A DNA stretch of 39,463 bases from Archaeoglobus sp. JdFR-27 (GTDB taxonomy: Archaea > Halobacteriota > Archaeoglobi > Archaeoglobales > Archaeoglobaceae): assembly GCA_002011235.1 (NCBI GenBank), contig MTMO01000053.1, forward strand, positions 1 to 39,463. The letters are read 5' to 3'. A program made the translations under genes and the position numbers. Position 1 is the stretch's first letter; each line of letters begins with the position of its first letter. Positions 1 through 8,037 of the stretch are shown one piece after another. The notes beneath the pieces were generated by a model. The model searched no databases and was not told where the DNA came from. It saw only the letters and a list, made by a program, of their open reading frames with translations.

Positions 1-244
1 CGAGCACGATTACCTTCTCGCCCGGTTTTATCCTGTAGCCTTTCGTCGTAAAGCCGTATCCTTCCTCAGCTTTGGTTATTTTTAAACTTGAACTTAGAAG
101 CAGAATTCTCGTTTTTGTTTCGTTTGGTGTGGGAATATAGGAATCTGAAGATGGAGATAGCGTAATCTTGGTTCCGGTCTGGGAGCAACCTACTAGGGGT
201 ATGATTACAAGTAATAGTAGAAATACGAGTGTTCTCATGCTCAT
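1..244 (-). CDS. Lipoprotein, N-terminal part (runs off the left edge)
   Basis: Reading leftward from the ATG at 244 (or the second ATG at 238) gives an open frame of 81 codons to the window edge. It starts MSMRTLVFLLLLVIIPLVGC: a short basic start, a hydrophobic stretch and a lipobox-like LVGC, so the product is probably exported and lipid-anchored at the Cys about 20 residues in. The mature part starts with a Ser/Thr/Pro-rich linker, then a more structured part ending in RIKPGEKVIVL. No function can be assigned from this fragment. A weak GGATGA lies just before the 238 start. The C-terminus is outside the window. Confidence 0.7.
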   Translation of the reverse strand, partial: MSMRTLVFLLLLVIIPLVGCSQTGTKITLSPSSDSYIPTPNETKTRILLLSSSLKITKAEEGYGFTTKGYRIKPGEKVIVL

Positions 245-287
245 CCAACTATGAGTTGAACTGTATAAAAATGGCAGTAAATCGTAA

Positions 288-923
288 TCATCTATTAACT
301 TTCACCCTAAAGAGCATGTCTCCGTTGTTATTCAAACTGTTAATAGTAATTAGTTCATCTGTCTTCTCTTCGGAATTTTCCCATGGATCGGAACCATCAG
401 AGTATTTCCACCTAATTACCCCATTATCAGTTGTATATACGTCAATAGGTCCTATATCGACATATTCAAAGGCGGAGTCATAAGGTCTTTCTCCTTGCAG
501 TTCTACCATTATATATGGGTGATTAGATTCGTAATTTACCAATACACTTTCACTTGCTAAAATATTCCCATTTTCATCCATTATGTACATGTTTAAGTAT
601 ATGTCTCCATGTGGGTCTCTTGTTCTTATCAGGTAGAAGATATACTTAGAATTCCAATCTAAACTCACACCATCGGTCCAATGATGACCATTTCGGTCAT
701 AGTAACCTATCCAACCCACTAAGTTTCCATTGTCGTTGATATCCAATGTTATATGTCCACAGTAATCCTTACCCTCTTCATGTATCTGTGCTATCCATCT
801 CACTTCTCCACTTTCTACATTTAGATAGTTTTTAACTGGGTGTATGGTCATTTTAATCCCTTTCTTTTTGTAATCAGGTAGTATCCTATCCGGGTAATCC
901 CTCGTTTCTTGCCATACAACCAT
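288..923 (-). CDS. Hypothetical beta-rich protein, 211 aa
   Basis: Not recognised. The ATG at 923 follows a strong ribosome site (GGGAGGTGA, five bases before the start). There is no signal peptide or membrane segment. The composition is rich in Trp, Tyr, Asp, Asn and Gly with alternating polar and hydrophobic residues, suggesting an all-beta fold, perhaps a jelly-roll or lectin-like domain; this is inference only. A TATA-like TTAAATAAAA at about 963-973 on this strand is the likely promoter, and an inverted repeat at 984-1003 lies just upstream of it. The preceding lipoprotein gene points the same way, 43 bases downstream, so the two may be co-transcribed. Confidence 0.7.
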   Translation of the reverse strand: MVVWQETRDYPDRILPDYKKKGIKMTIHPVKNYLNVESGEVRWIAQIHEEGKDYCGHITLDINDNGNLVGWIGYYDRNGHHWTDGVSLDWNSKYIFYLIRTRDPHGDIYLNMYIMDENGNILASESVLVNYESNHPYIMVELQGERPYDSAFEYVDIGPIDVYTTDNGVIRWKYSDGSDPWENSEEKTDELITINSLNNNGDMLFRVKVNR

Positions 924-983
924 TTATTCACCTCCCTATTCTTTACCAATCATTAAATCAACTTTTATTTAACAATTCCGACC

Positions 984-1020
984 ACTTCAACCCAGATTGA
1001 AGTAATCGAAAGGTTTATAA
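984..1020 (+). promoter_or_regulatory. Palindromic operator with plus-strand TATA box, no obvious target gene
   Basis: ACTTCAA at 984-990 and TTGAAGT at 997-1003 are perfect 7-base inverted arms with a 6-base spacer. Directly downstream is an excellent archaeal BRE/TATA pair, CGAAAGGTTTATAA, ending at 1020 and facing right. The only gene to the right, the MFS transporter, lies on the opposite strand, so this promoter would make a short or antisense RNA. The same palindrome sits upstream of the minus-strand promoter of the 211-aa gene and may serve both. Confidence 0.45.
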
Positions 1021-1172
1021 AAGAGATTTCAACGAAAGAATCTTGAGACAGCTTTATTGGCTTAAAGACCAAATTGGTTTGATTTTTTGTTTATCATAAG
1101 GGTTAGAAGGTTGAGTGAAACAAAATTTCGATAGTAATATTTAACTTAACCATAAGAAAGTAAAATTTTCAT

Positions 1173-2369
1173 CTAACTTTTAAGATCCATAAATCCAACG
1201 AATATCAGTGAGAGAAGAAAAATAGGTGAGGAGATTAGGAGCATCAGTTGTATGTGATGAAAGTTTTCCATAACTACTCCTGCCACTATCGTTACCATAA
1301 CCCCTACAATATTCTCCGTGTTACCGATAAAAGCCAGAACTTTGGCAACGTTTCTGTTTGCTTTCTTCTGGATAGCTGAGGTTAGTATAATAGCGGTGAA
1401 TCCGTTGCCCATACCGTTAAGTGTAGAGCCGACAGCTATCAACAACAAAACCCACACTCCGTTGGAAAATCCCGATAGGAGTGTAAGTGGGTAAACAGAT
1501 ATCAAGATTATACTCAATTGCAAAATCCTGTATTGGTTCCTGAGTTCTCTTTTAAATACTGTCAATCCTGATATTGCAGAACCCAGCCCGATGAAAGCGA
1601 CGATCATAGAGTATGCGTTTATAAAGCCGTTTTCAAGTGCATCGGCAACCGGTACAATCGCCAAGTTAACCACGCTGCCAGCAGAAGCTATTAGGACTCC
1701 TATTATTAAGGCTCCTTTAAGCGTTTTTTTGCGAAGAATATCTTTCAGACCATTTCTGAGATCATCAAACATACGAAAGTTATCTCCGTTATCTCCATTA
1801 CTCATACTTGATATTTCAGAGAGCCTTAGCTGGGATACCAATACCCCGGATACGACCAAACAGAGCGTTATAATAATCGTGCCAAGGTATCTTAAGTTTA
1901 TGAGAAAAGCGGCTATGAGAGGCCCAGCGACCATCATAAAGGAAAAGGTCATCTCGTAAATGGCATTGATGCGTTCAAGGCTGATACCTTTAAGTTTAGG
2001 GGGTATGGCATACTTTAGGATGTTATACGTTGTTATTAATGCTTCTACAATTATGGCTAATGAGAGTAGAGGAAGTAGTATGGATTTTGATGTTGAATTT
2101 GATATACTATAAAGCGAGAAAATTAGAAATATTAGAAAAAGAAACACCAAAATCAACACACGCTTAACACCGATTCTGTCTGCCAAAATGCTAAGTGGTA
2201 TGCTTGAGACGGTTGAAGTGAGTGTTCTGAGAGCAAAGAGAACAGAAACGAAAAGGATACTTGAGGTTGAGGTGTATATGGAGTTCAGTATTCCTATGAA
2301 TAGATACCATGCACCGCAGCCTACGAGAACGTCTATCGCACCGATAGAAAGGAGATTCAGCCGTGCCAT
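1173..2369 (-). CDS. MFS transporter, 398 aa
   Basis: About 12 hydrophobic segments over 398 residues, the normal length for a drug:H+ antiporter type major facilitator protein. The loop after helix 2 reads LADRIGVKRVLIL, matching the MFS signature GxLaDRxGRkr. The central loop (about residues 190-215) is hydrophilic, as expected between the two six-helix halves. Substrate unknown; inner-membrane export of small compounds is the usual role. The ATG at 2369 has no ribosome site and follows an A-rich stretch. About 165-205 bases upstream are two adjacent inverted repeats (2534-2575) that could be operator sites, since the gene stands alone. Confidence 0.85.
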   Translation of the reverse strand: MARLNLLSIGAIDVLVGCGAWYLFIGILNSIYTSTSSILFVSVLFALRTLTSTVSSIPLSILADRIGVKRVLILVFLFLIFLIFSLYSISNSTSKSILLPLLSLAIIVEALITTYNILKYAIPPKLKGISLERINAIYEMTFSFMMVAGPLIAAFLINLRYLGTIIITLCLVVSGVLVSQLRLSEISSMSNGDNGDNFRMFDDLRNGLKDILRKKTLKGALIIGVLIASAGSVVNLAIVPVADALENGFINAYSMIVAFIGLGSAISGLTVFKRELRNQYRILQLSIILISVYPLTLLSGFSNGVWVLLLIAVGSTLNGMGNGFTAIILTSAIQKKANRNVAKVLAFIGNTENIVGVMVTIVAGVVMENFHHIQLMLLISSPIFLLSLIFVGFMDLKS

Positions 2370-2710
2370 GGGAATTTTTTATTTCTTATTTTTCCGATTT
2401 TTCTAACTAAACATCTGGGTGAAGGTTAATGATATCCTGTATCGCATTTTGAACAGACATGTAAGTAACTGAACGTCCAGTCTATTATATGTTATTATGA
2501 GAGCATGAAAATTTAGGTCAGCTCTATCACGATTCCGAAAATATTCGGATGAAGTAAGTTAGAAGTACTTACTTCAATTTTAATTTTATGTATAAAGTTA
2601 TTGTAAAAGTAAAGGAAAGTAAAGGGACGACGCTATCGGAAATGCAACGATCGATTCAACAGCTTTGGATTGATTAGCCAGTATATTCCTGCAAATAGGA
2701 TATCCACAGA
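2370..2710. other. Intergenic region with two adjacent palindromes
   Basis: A 341-base gap between the 3' end of the macro-domain gene and the 5' end of the MFS gene, both on the minus strand. It holds the inverted repeats at 2534-2575 and a minus-strand TATA-like stretch around 2576-2590. A minus-strand mini-ORF of 17 codons (MSVQNAIQDIINLHPDV, about 2413-2466) exists but has no ribosome site and is not called. No RNA gene was seen. Confidence 0.5.
2534..2575 (-). promoter_or_regulatory. Tandem inverted repeats, candidate operator for the MFS gene
   Basis: TCCGAA-aata-TTCGGA (2534-2549) is followed within two bases by GAAGTAAGT-N7-ACTTACTTC (2551-2575), a perfect 9-base-arm palindrome. On the minus strand a TATA-like TTAAAATT lies just upstream (about 2576-2588), so the larger palindrome would cover the transcription start of a leftward transcript reaching the MFS gene. 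Its half-site ACTT-ACTTC loosely resembles the ACTTCAA arm at 984-990. The link to the MFS gene is inferred from position only. Confidence 0.4.
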
Positions 2711-3289
2711 CTAAAAGAACCTCTTGGCAACTTCTACCGACTCCTTATCGTAGATGACGAGGGCAACCTCCTTTACGTTTGAGGCAGTCTTTGAAAAGTC
2801 TTTAACGACTTCTATGAAGGTCTTGACAACCTCTTCAAGCGGACAGCCGTAGATTCCAGCGCTAACTGCGGGGAAAGCAATGGAATCGAGGTTTAACTCC
2901 TCTGCCTTCTCGAGAGCACCTCTGAAAGCTTTATAAAGTTTATCTTTAAAGGAATCATCCCATTTCCCGCCGCATATCGGGCCGACCGTATGGATAACGA
3001 ACTTTATCCCGCGCTCTTCCAGCCTCATCGCCGGGGTTACAACAACCTCCCCATGTTCTATGAAACTCCTTCCGATCTGCTCCTTCATTGCCTGCTTACT
3101 TATTCTCGTGTATTCTTGGGCGTTTCCTGCACAAGCTTTCGCTATTGCGTATGCAACTCCACCTCCATGATCGAGATACTTATTTGCCGCATTTACTATT
3201 GCTTTCGCAGGATATGCGGTTATATCTCCTTGAAGGAGTTTTATTGAAATCCCTCCTACATTAATTTCCTTAATCTTCTCAACGGCCAT
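2711..3289 (-). CDS. Macro-domain protein (ADP-ribose binding, deacetylase type)
   Basis: 192 residues, one complete macro domain. Diagnostic stretches are LLQGDITAYPAKAIVNAAN (phosphate/adenine pocket Asp and the NAAN motif), the Gly-rich loop DHGGGVAYAIAKACAG, EVVVTPAM, HTVGPI and the diphosphate loop AFPAVSAGIYGCPLE. The sequence closely resembles the A. fulgidus prototype AF1521, which binds ADP-ribose and removes it from acidic residues or from O-acetyl-ADP-ribose. It is probably a soluble cytosolic hydrolase dealing with NAD-derived adducts. The ATG at 3289 is about 100 bases from a divergent gene at 3390, so the two promoters share that interval. Confidence 0.93.
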   Translation of the reverse strand: MAVEKIKEINVGGISIKLLQGDITAYPAKAIVNAANKYLDHGGGVAYAIAKACAGNAQEYTRISKQAMKEQIGRSFIEHGEVVVTPAMRLEERGIKFVIHTVGPICGGKWDDSFKDKLYKAFRGALEKAEELNLDSIAFPAVSAGIYGCPLEEVVKTFIEVVKDFSKTASNVKEVALVIYDKESVEVAKRFF

Positions 3290-3389
3290 GAAACTAAATC
3301 GATCTGAAACATTAAATCCTTTATGTCCCAGTCCCCCAAATATTCTAAACCGAAAATATTATATTGAATTATCACACAAATTTTGAAAT

Positions 3390-3788
3390 ATGAAGGTTAA
3401 GGAGGCCCCCAAAACCTCGACAAGCATAATCGTTCGCTCAGCTTCTGCTGCGAGGGTAACACAATCAAAAAATCCTTTTCTCGAACTTATGAGAAGGCTT
3501 TTCAGAAAAGAGGATGTTGCGATGAAGGCAATAAAGTTCATCAACATCGTCGATGAAAGGCAGAAATCCGGAAAGCCTGTGAGGGTGGAGGAGTGGGAAA
3601 ATCTGATGGAAGAGCTTGGAATGGTTCGCTCATCATTTTACTCAATGAGAAACAAGCTTCTCGGAGCTGGGATGATATCTGTGAAGGATGGAGAATACAG
3701 ACTTAGTGGTGTTTTCAGCAGAGATCTCGTTGACATGGCCAGATGGTGGTGGACGGCTGTTTTGGGCTATGATCCGGAGTCTCTTTAA
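3390..3788 (+). CDS. Hypothetical protein with winged-helix-like core, 132 aa
   Basis: Not assigned to a named family. Residues 1-30 are basic and Ser/Ala-rich. Residues about 40-105 look like a winged helix: predicted helices, then [20 protein letters not shown] as recognition helix and start of the wing, then VKDGEYRLS. The C-terminus is aromatic ([17 protein letters not shown]). The start at 3390 lies about 25 bases after an AT-rich TATA-like stretch (3354-3365) and has no ribosome site, which fits a leaderless transcript. It is divergent from the macro-domain gene. A DNA-binding role is plausible but unproven. Confidence 0.7.
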   Translation: MKVKEAPKTSTSIIVRSASAARVTQSKNPFLELMRRLFRKEDVAMKAIKFINIVDERQKSGKPVRVEEWENLMEELGMVRSSFYSMRNKLLGAGMISVKDGEYRLSGVFSRDLVDMARWWWTAVLGYDPESL

Positions 3789-4125
3789 ATGAAAAGGTTG
3801 TGATAGGATATATTGATAATTATGGATGTTAAAGAGTGGAAAAGTTTGAAAATCACTTTTTTGGTTAAATTTGATAATTTGAAGGTTGTCTATTGTAGAT
3901 ACATTGTAGATACTATGTTCATTGCATTTAATGAAAGAAGGTGGAGAAATTTGAAAAGCCCATATAAGAGTAAGAGAATAAAAACTCCCTGTTATGATTA
4001 TACTAAAGCACTTGAATGCAATTGAAATTTGATTCATTTTTCCCCCTTCCCACAACTCGATTTCTATTTTCCATCAAAACAAAAATGTATTATACCTCAA
4101 AAACAACCCAATTAATGGTGATAAA
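3789..4125. other. Intergenic region, no gene supported
   Basis: 337 bases between the small winged-helix-like gene and the acyl-CoA dehydrogenase. A 70-codon plus-strand frame (3813-4025) is open, but it has no ribosome site, unusual composition and no recognisable motif, so it is not called. The 3' end is pyrimidine-rich (TTTTTCCCCC at about 4037-4046) and the last 40 bases hold the upstream region of the dehydrogenase. Confidence 0.5.
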
Positions 4126-5235
4126 ATGATAGAGGAAGTTACAGAAGTAAAAAAAAGCATATCCAAGGTTTTACCTTTAATATCGAAAAAATCAACAGCC
4201 ATTGATAAAAATAACGAGATGTATTCTGAAATCCTGCAAGCCCTTTTCGATAACGGCCTGATGTCCATTCTCGCTCCAAAGGAGTTTGGTGGTTTTGAGA
4301 GTTATTACCTTGCATCTCTTGTAGCGGAATCCCTTGCAAAGGTTAATGCTGGGGTTGCCCACTCTGTTGTTGTTCATAACGCAACCGTGGATGCTTTAAG
4401 GCTATTCGGCACTAAGGAGCAAAAGGAAAAGTGGATACCGAAGCTCAAAGAGAAGGCTGGAACTCTTGCTATGACAGAGCCTGGAGGAGGAAGTGATGTG
4501 GCTGCGATTAAGATGGAGGCGAAAAAGGAGGGAGACGTTTACATTCTAAACGGCAGGAAAACGCTAATCACAAACGCTGAATTCGGGAACGTTTTTATTG
4601 TAATTGCCAGGACAGAAGAAGGTTTAACGGCATTTCTTACTGAAAAGGATGGAGTTGTGGTAACAAAGCTGAATGCTTCAGGAATGAGGGGTAGCGGCCT
4701 CTCTTCAGTTGGATTCTCAAACATTGAGGTGCCAGAAGAAGACATTCTTGGAGGGGTAGGAAAGGGTTTGAAGGTTGCCTTGGGAACTCTCGCTCCAAAT
4801 AGAATTCCTTTCTCTGCCATGGGAGTAGGGATAGCAAACAGATGCCTTGAAGCGGCAATGAAATATGCGAAGGAAAGATCCGCTTTTGGCAGAAAGGTTG
4901 CAGATTTTCAAGGCATTCAGTGGATGATAGCTGACGTCGCAGCTGATATTGAAGCTGTTAAAACGCTAATCTACACCGCTGCAAAGGTAGCTGATGGAAA
5001 TAAGGATACAGAACTTAATGTGACCGATGTAACAACCCTTGGAGCCATGTGCAAGCTTAAGGCAGCTGAACTTGCAAAGAAAGCAGCAGATGTCGCTGTA
5101 GAAATTTACGGTGGACATGGGGTAATAACCGCCTCACCTGTCGAGAGAGCATACAGAGATGCCAAACTTCTCGATATAGCGGAAGGCACCTCTGAGATTA
5201 TGAAGGTAATTATCTCGAGAGCGATTCTTAGGTAG
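4126..5235 (+). CDS. Acyl-CoA dehydrogenase
   Basis: 369 residues, a full-length single-module flavoenzyme oxidising an acyl-CoA to the 2-enoyl-CoA with FAD. Visible family features: N-terminal helical domain (to about 105), the beta-domain signature LAMTEPGGGSDVAAIKMEA (about 112-130), the C-terminal helical domain with the FAD-contacting RSAFGRKVADFQGIQWMIAD, and the end pattern IYGGHGVI...RDAKLLDIAEGTSEI, whose Glu before GTSEI is the expected catalytic base. The start ATG follows GGTGAT. Its stop is only 12 bases from the next gene, so it is co-transcribed with the cNMP/CBS protein. Substrate chain length is not evident; fatty- or branched-acid oxidation is likely. Confidence 0.92.
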   Translation: MIEEVTEVKKSISKVLPLISKKSTAIDKNNEMYSEILQALFDNGLMSILAPKEFGGFESYYLASLVAESLAKVNAGVAHSVVVHNATVDALRLFGTKEQKEKWIPKLKEKAGTLAMTEPGGGSDVAAIKMEAKKEGDVYILNGRKTLITNAEFGNVFIVIARTEEGLTAFLTEKDGVVVTKLNASGMRGSGLSSVGFSNIEVPEEDILGGVGKGLKVALGTLAPNRIPFSAMGVGIANRCLEAAMKYAKERSAFGRKVADFQGIQWMIADVAADIEAVKTLIYTAAKVADGNKDTELNVTDVTTLGAMCKLKAAELAKKAADVAVEIYGGHGVITASPVERAYRDAKLLDIAEGTSEIMKVIISRAILR

Positions 5236-5247
5236 GAGGTTGGAGAG

Positions 5248-7086
5248 TTGATAAGCCCGCCCAAAGAATACATGAGGAGGATAAAACCCTTCTCCTTTCT
5301 TACTGAGGATGAGCTCAACATTTTGGTTGAAAATCTTGATGTAGAGGCTTATGAGAAAGGGACAGCAATTGTTAGGAAAGGAAAACAATCTAACTACATA
5401 TTTCTTGTTTTTTCTGGTGTTGTTGGATTGTATGATGACGATACCCTAATTGATACAGTTTCAAAAGGGGAAATCTTTGGAATCCTTTCTGCGATCACTG
5501 GAAATCCTTTCTCCCTTTCTGCAGTTGCAATGGATGATACAATATGTTATAGAATAAAGAAAGAAGCATTCAAAAAAGTTTTTGAGTCAAATCCAAAATT
5601 TTCCGCGTTCTTTAGCACATTCATTAACAGGAGATTTAGATCTTTTACAAACCTCCTCAAAGAAACGGAAGGAGCTTTTCAGGAGGAGATATACCTTACA
5701 AGGGTTAAAGAAATCGTAAGCAAGGAACCAGTCGTATGCAAGCCTGATACGACGGTTGAAGAGGCTGCGAAAGTAATGCTCGAGAGGAATGTCGGTTCTA
5801 TAGTTGTCGTTGAAAATGGCAGGCCAATTGGAATTCTTACCGATCACGATCTAAAGAAGGTTCTGATTTCTGGAGATAAAGCTGCAAAAGTTACCGAGTT
5901 TATGAACTCGCCGGTGATCTCGGTTGATGAAGAACAACCAGTTTTTGAAGCATATTTGACATTGATAAATAAAGGAATAAATTACATAGTTGTCGTTGGT
6001 GATGAGGGGGTAAAGAAGGTAAGAGGTGTTATAACGAGCAAAGACATATTGACTCAATTCGAACCGAGCTCCTCTTTAATTGCTCTGTACAGAAAAATCA
6101 GAAAGGCTAATACGATCGATGAACTAAAAAACCACCTTGTAGGTATCCGAAAGGCTGTTGCTGGACTTGCGATAAAGGGCGTGCACTTCTATGAGCTGAG
6201 CCGAATGATAACTTCCGTCTACGATTCAACGGTTGTGAGTGTAATAAAGATAGTTGAGGAGGAATTTAAGCAAAAAGGTATCGATCTCCCAGATTACGTC
6301 TGGATTCATGTGGGGAGTTCAGGAAGAAAGGAACAGATCATTGCAACCGATCAGGATAACTGTCTGATTCATGATGGTGATGGAGAAGTTATGCTTGAGT
6401 TTGCTGAGAGGGTTAATGAGGTTTTGGACTACATCGGAATTCCTAAATGCACAGCAAACTATATGGCATCCAATCCTAAATGGAATCTTACGCTGGACGA
6501 GTGGAAAGATAATTTTGACAGGTGGTTTGACTCACTGACTGGAGAGAATATCAGATATCTGTCCGTTTTCCTTGATTTAAGACCGATCTACGGAGATCAA
6601 AAACTCTATCTGGCTTTGATTGACCATGTAAAAAAAAGTGTGACAAATCAAGCCATAAGATTTCTAGCCCTAGATGCAACCTCAATTGAACCACCCATTG
6701 GGTTCTTTGGAATTAAAGGACTGGAAAAGGGCCTTGATATCAAACTCTATGGCATATATCCTATAGCCAATGGTGTCAGAGTTTTGGCTTTAGATAACAA
6801 AATACTCGACACAACAAATACCAAAGAAAGAATAGAAATCCTAAGGGATATGGGTGTTCTGAGTGAGGAGAGAGCAAGAGAAATCCTTGAAAGCTACGAA
6901 TTCTTACAAGAGTTGAGACTTAAGCATCAATCAATATCGGTCTCAGCAGGAAGAGAGGGGGACAACGTAATCAGGCTTGACGATATAGATAGAATCCATG
7001 CCTACGTTCTGAAAGAAGCCTTAAAGATAGTTTCATCCTTCCAGAATTTTATAAGGGGGAAATATAGGATTGAAGGGGGATTTTGA
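5248..7086 (+). CDS. cNMP-binding / CBS-pair / DUF294 nucleotidyltransferase-like signalling protein
   Basis: 612 residues. Order: cyclic-nucleotide-binding-like beta barrel (about 8-125; AIVRKGKQSNYIFLVFSGVV, then GEIFGILSAITG); two CBS motifs (about 155-275; each ends like GILTDHDLKKVL and GVITSKDILTQF); and the DUF294 putative nucleotidyltransferase, with HVGSSGRKEQIIATDQDN (about 353-370) matching the GSxxRxEQ...TDQDN motif, followed by its helical C-terminal domain. The start is TTG, supported by GGAGG eight bases upstream and no earlier in-frame ATG. It is probably a cytosolic sensor of adenylates and small ligands. In bacteria this architecture is commonly encoded beside an exonuclease, DUF4212 and an SSS symporter, exactly as here. 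Confidence 0.88.
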   Translation: MISPPKEYMRRIKPFSFLTEDELNILVENLDVEAYEKGTAIVRKGKQSNYIFLVFSGVVGLYDDDTLIDTVSKGEIFGILSAITGNPFSLSAVAMDDTICYRIKKEAFKKVFESNPKFSAFFSTFINRRFRSFTNLLKETEGAFQEEIYLTRVKEIVSKEPVVCKPDTTVEEAAKVMLERNVGSIVVVENGRPIGILTDHDLKKVLISGDKAAKVTEFMNSPVISVDEEQPVFEAYLTLINKGINYIVVVGDEGVKKVRGVITSKDILTQFEPSSSLIALYRKIRKANTIDELKNHLVGIRKAVAGLAIKGVHFYELSRMITSVYDSTVVSVIKIVEEEFKQKGIDLPDYVWIHVGSSGRKEQIIATDQDNCLIHDGDGEVMLEFAERVNEVLDYIGIPKCTANYMASNPKWNLTLDEWKDNFDRWFDSLTGENIRYLSVFLDLRPIYGDQKLYLALIDHVKKSVTNQAIRFLALDATSIEPPIGFFGIKGLEKGLDIKLYGIYPIANGVRVLALDNKILDTTNTKERIEILRDMGVLSEERAREILESYEFLQELRLKHQSISVSAGREGDNVIRLDDIDRIHAYVLKEALKIVSSFQNFIRGKYRIEGGF

Positions 7087-7109
7087 GGAATTCGTGTTCG
7101 GGTGATAGA

Positions 7110-7724
7110 ATGAATATCAGAGAAGCAAGATTTTCAGTAATAGATCTTGAAACGACAGGTTTGAACCTTTTAAAAGATGAAATACTCTCCATAGCCATAG
7201 TACCGATGAGGGGTACAAAGATTCTTGCCGGAGAGAGCTATTATACGTTCGTTAGGCCATCCAATTACGATCTCAAATCAATGAAAATACACGGAATTGA
7301 TCCCAAAACCATTGAAAACGCTCCGAAATTCTCGGAAATTGCAGAAGAAATCAGAAAGAAAATTGATGATACAATAGTTGTGGGTCATGCAATTGAAATC
7401 GACGTTGATTTCCTTAAGAAAGCCTTCAAAGCTCAAGGTATCGAGTTGAAAAACAAATCAATTGATATCGCCCTTCTGGAGAAATGGCTCTGTGATAGGC
7501 TTGGAGACAGGAAGTGCACTACAGATCTAAGTCTAGACTCCCTCATCAAGGATTACAACCTGAGTGTTAGATTCAGACATGATGCCTTAGCAGATGCGTT
7601 TTTAACAGCTCAGATATTTCAGATCCAGTTGCTTAAGCTTTTGAAATACGGTCTAACCTCGCTTGAAAGGGTGCTGTCGATCATTGATTCAATCAAAATG
7701 ACAAGAATTGACTTTATTTTCTGA
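7110..7724 (+). CDS. DnaQ-like 3'-5' exonuclease (DEDDh)
   Basis: 204 residues from the ATG at 7110, chosen because GGTGAT sits just upstream; an earlier TTG at 7083 overlapping the previous stop would add nine residues of no clear value. The three exonuclease motifs are present: Exo I VIDLETTGLN, Exo II VGHAIEIDVDFLKKAF and Exo III RHDALADAFLTAQ, giving the DEDDh metal-binding set. It resembles the polymerase III epsilon type but lacks any polymerase-binding tail. The gene follows the CBS/DUF294 gene closely and is probably in its operon. Its role beside a transporter regulator is unknown, though the pairing is conserved in bacteria. Confidence 0.88.
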   Translation: MNIREARFSVIDLETTGLNLLKDEILSIAIVPMRGTKILAGESYYTFVRPSNYDLKSMKIHGIDPKTIENAPKFSEIAEEIRKKIDDTIVVGHAIEIDVDFLKKAFKAQGIELKNKSIDIALLEKWLCDRLGDRKCTTDLSLDSLIKDYNLSVRFRHDALADAFLTAQIFQIQLLKLLKYGLTSLERVLSIIDSIKMTRIDFIF

Positions 7725-7822
7725 CAATTTTTAAATTATTTAATGTTTGTAGAGCGAAAGAAATAGAAAGATTTAAATTTGTAATTATTTTTCCATATAG
7801 TGGTGAAATAAGAGGTGATGAA

Positions 7823-8032
7823 ATGCCATGGCCACCTAAAATATTTTGGGTAGGGTTGATATTGTACTACGGCTATACAGTGGTTTGCTGGCTCGGCGAA
7901 GCGACTGCAGGATGGAACCATATACCGTTGGCGGTAGAGGTGTATGCAGCATTACTTGGAACGTGGATTGTGCCACTGATACTGTCGGTGATATACTTCT
8001 ACTTCCCAGAAAAAGCGGAGGCTGAGGGGTGA
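7823..8032 (+). CDS. DUF4212 small membrane subunit of SSS transporter
   Basis: 69 residues with two hydrophobic segments (about 8-28 and 42-63) and a short charged tail, FPEKAEAEG. Size, topology and position directly before an SSS-family symporter match DUF4212 proteins, the presumed small partner subunit of such transporters. The ATG follows a strong GAGGTGATG. A TATA-like GATTTAAATTTG at about 7769-7780 lies in the 98-base gap after the exonuclease, so the transporter pair may have its own promoter. The next gene starts 5 bases after this stop. Confidence 0.85.
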   Translation: MPWPPKIFWVGLILYYGYTVVCWLGEATAGWNHIPLAVEVYAALLGTWIVPLILSVIYFYFPEKAEAEG

Positions 8033-8037
8033 TATAG

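Noticed and set aside
3813-4025. 70-codon plus-strand frame before the acyl-CoA dehydrogenase
   Set aside because: No ribosome site, atypical composition, no motif; likely chance in AT-rich DNA.
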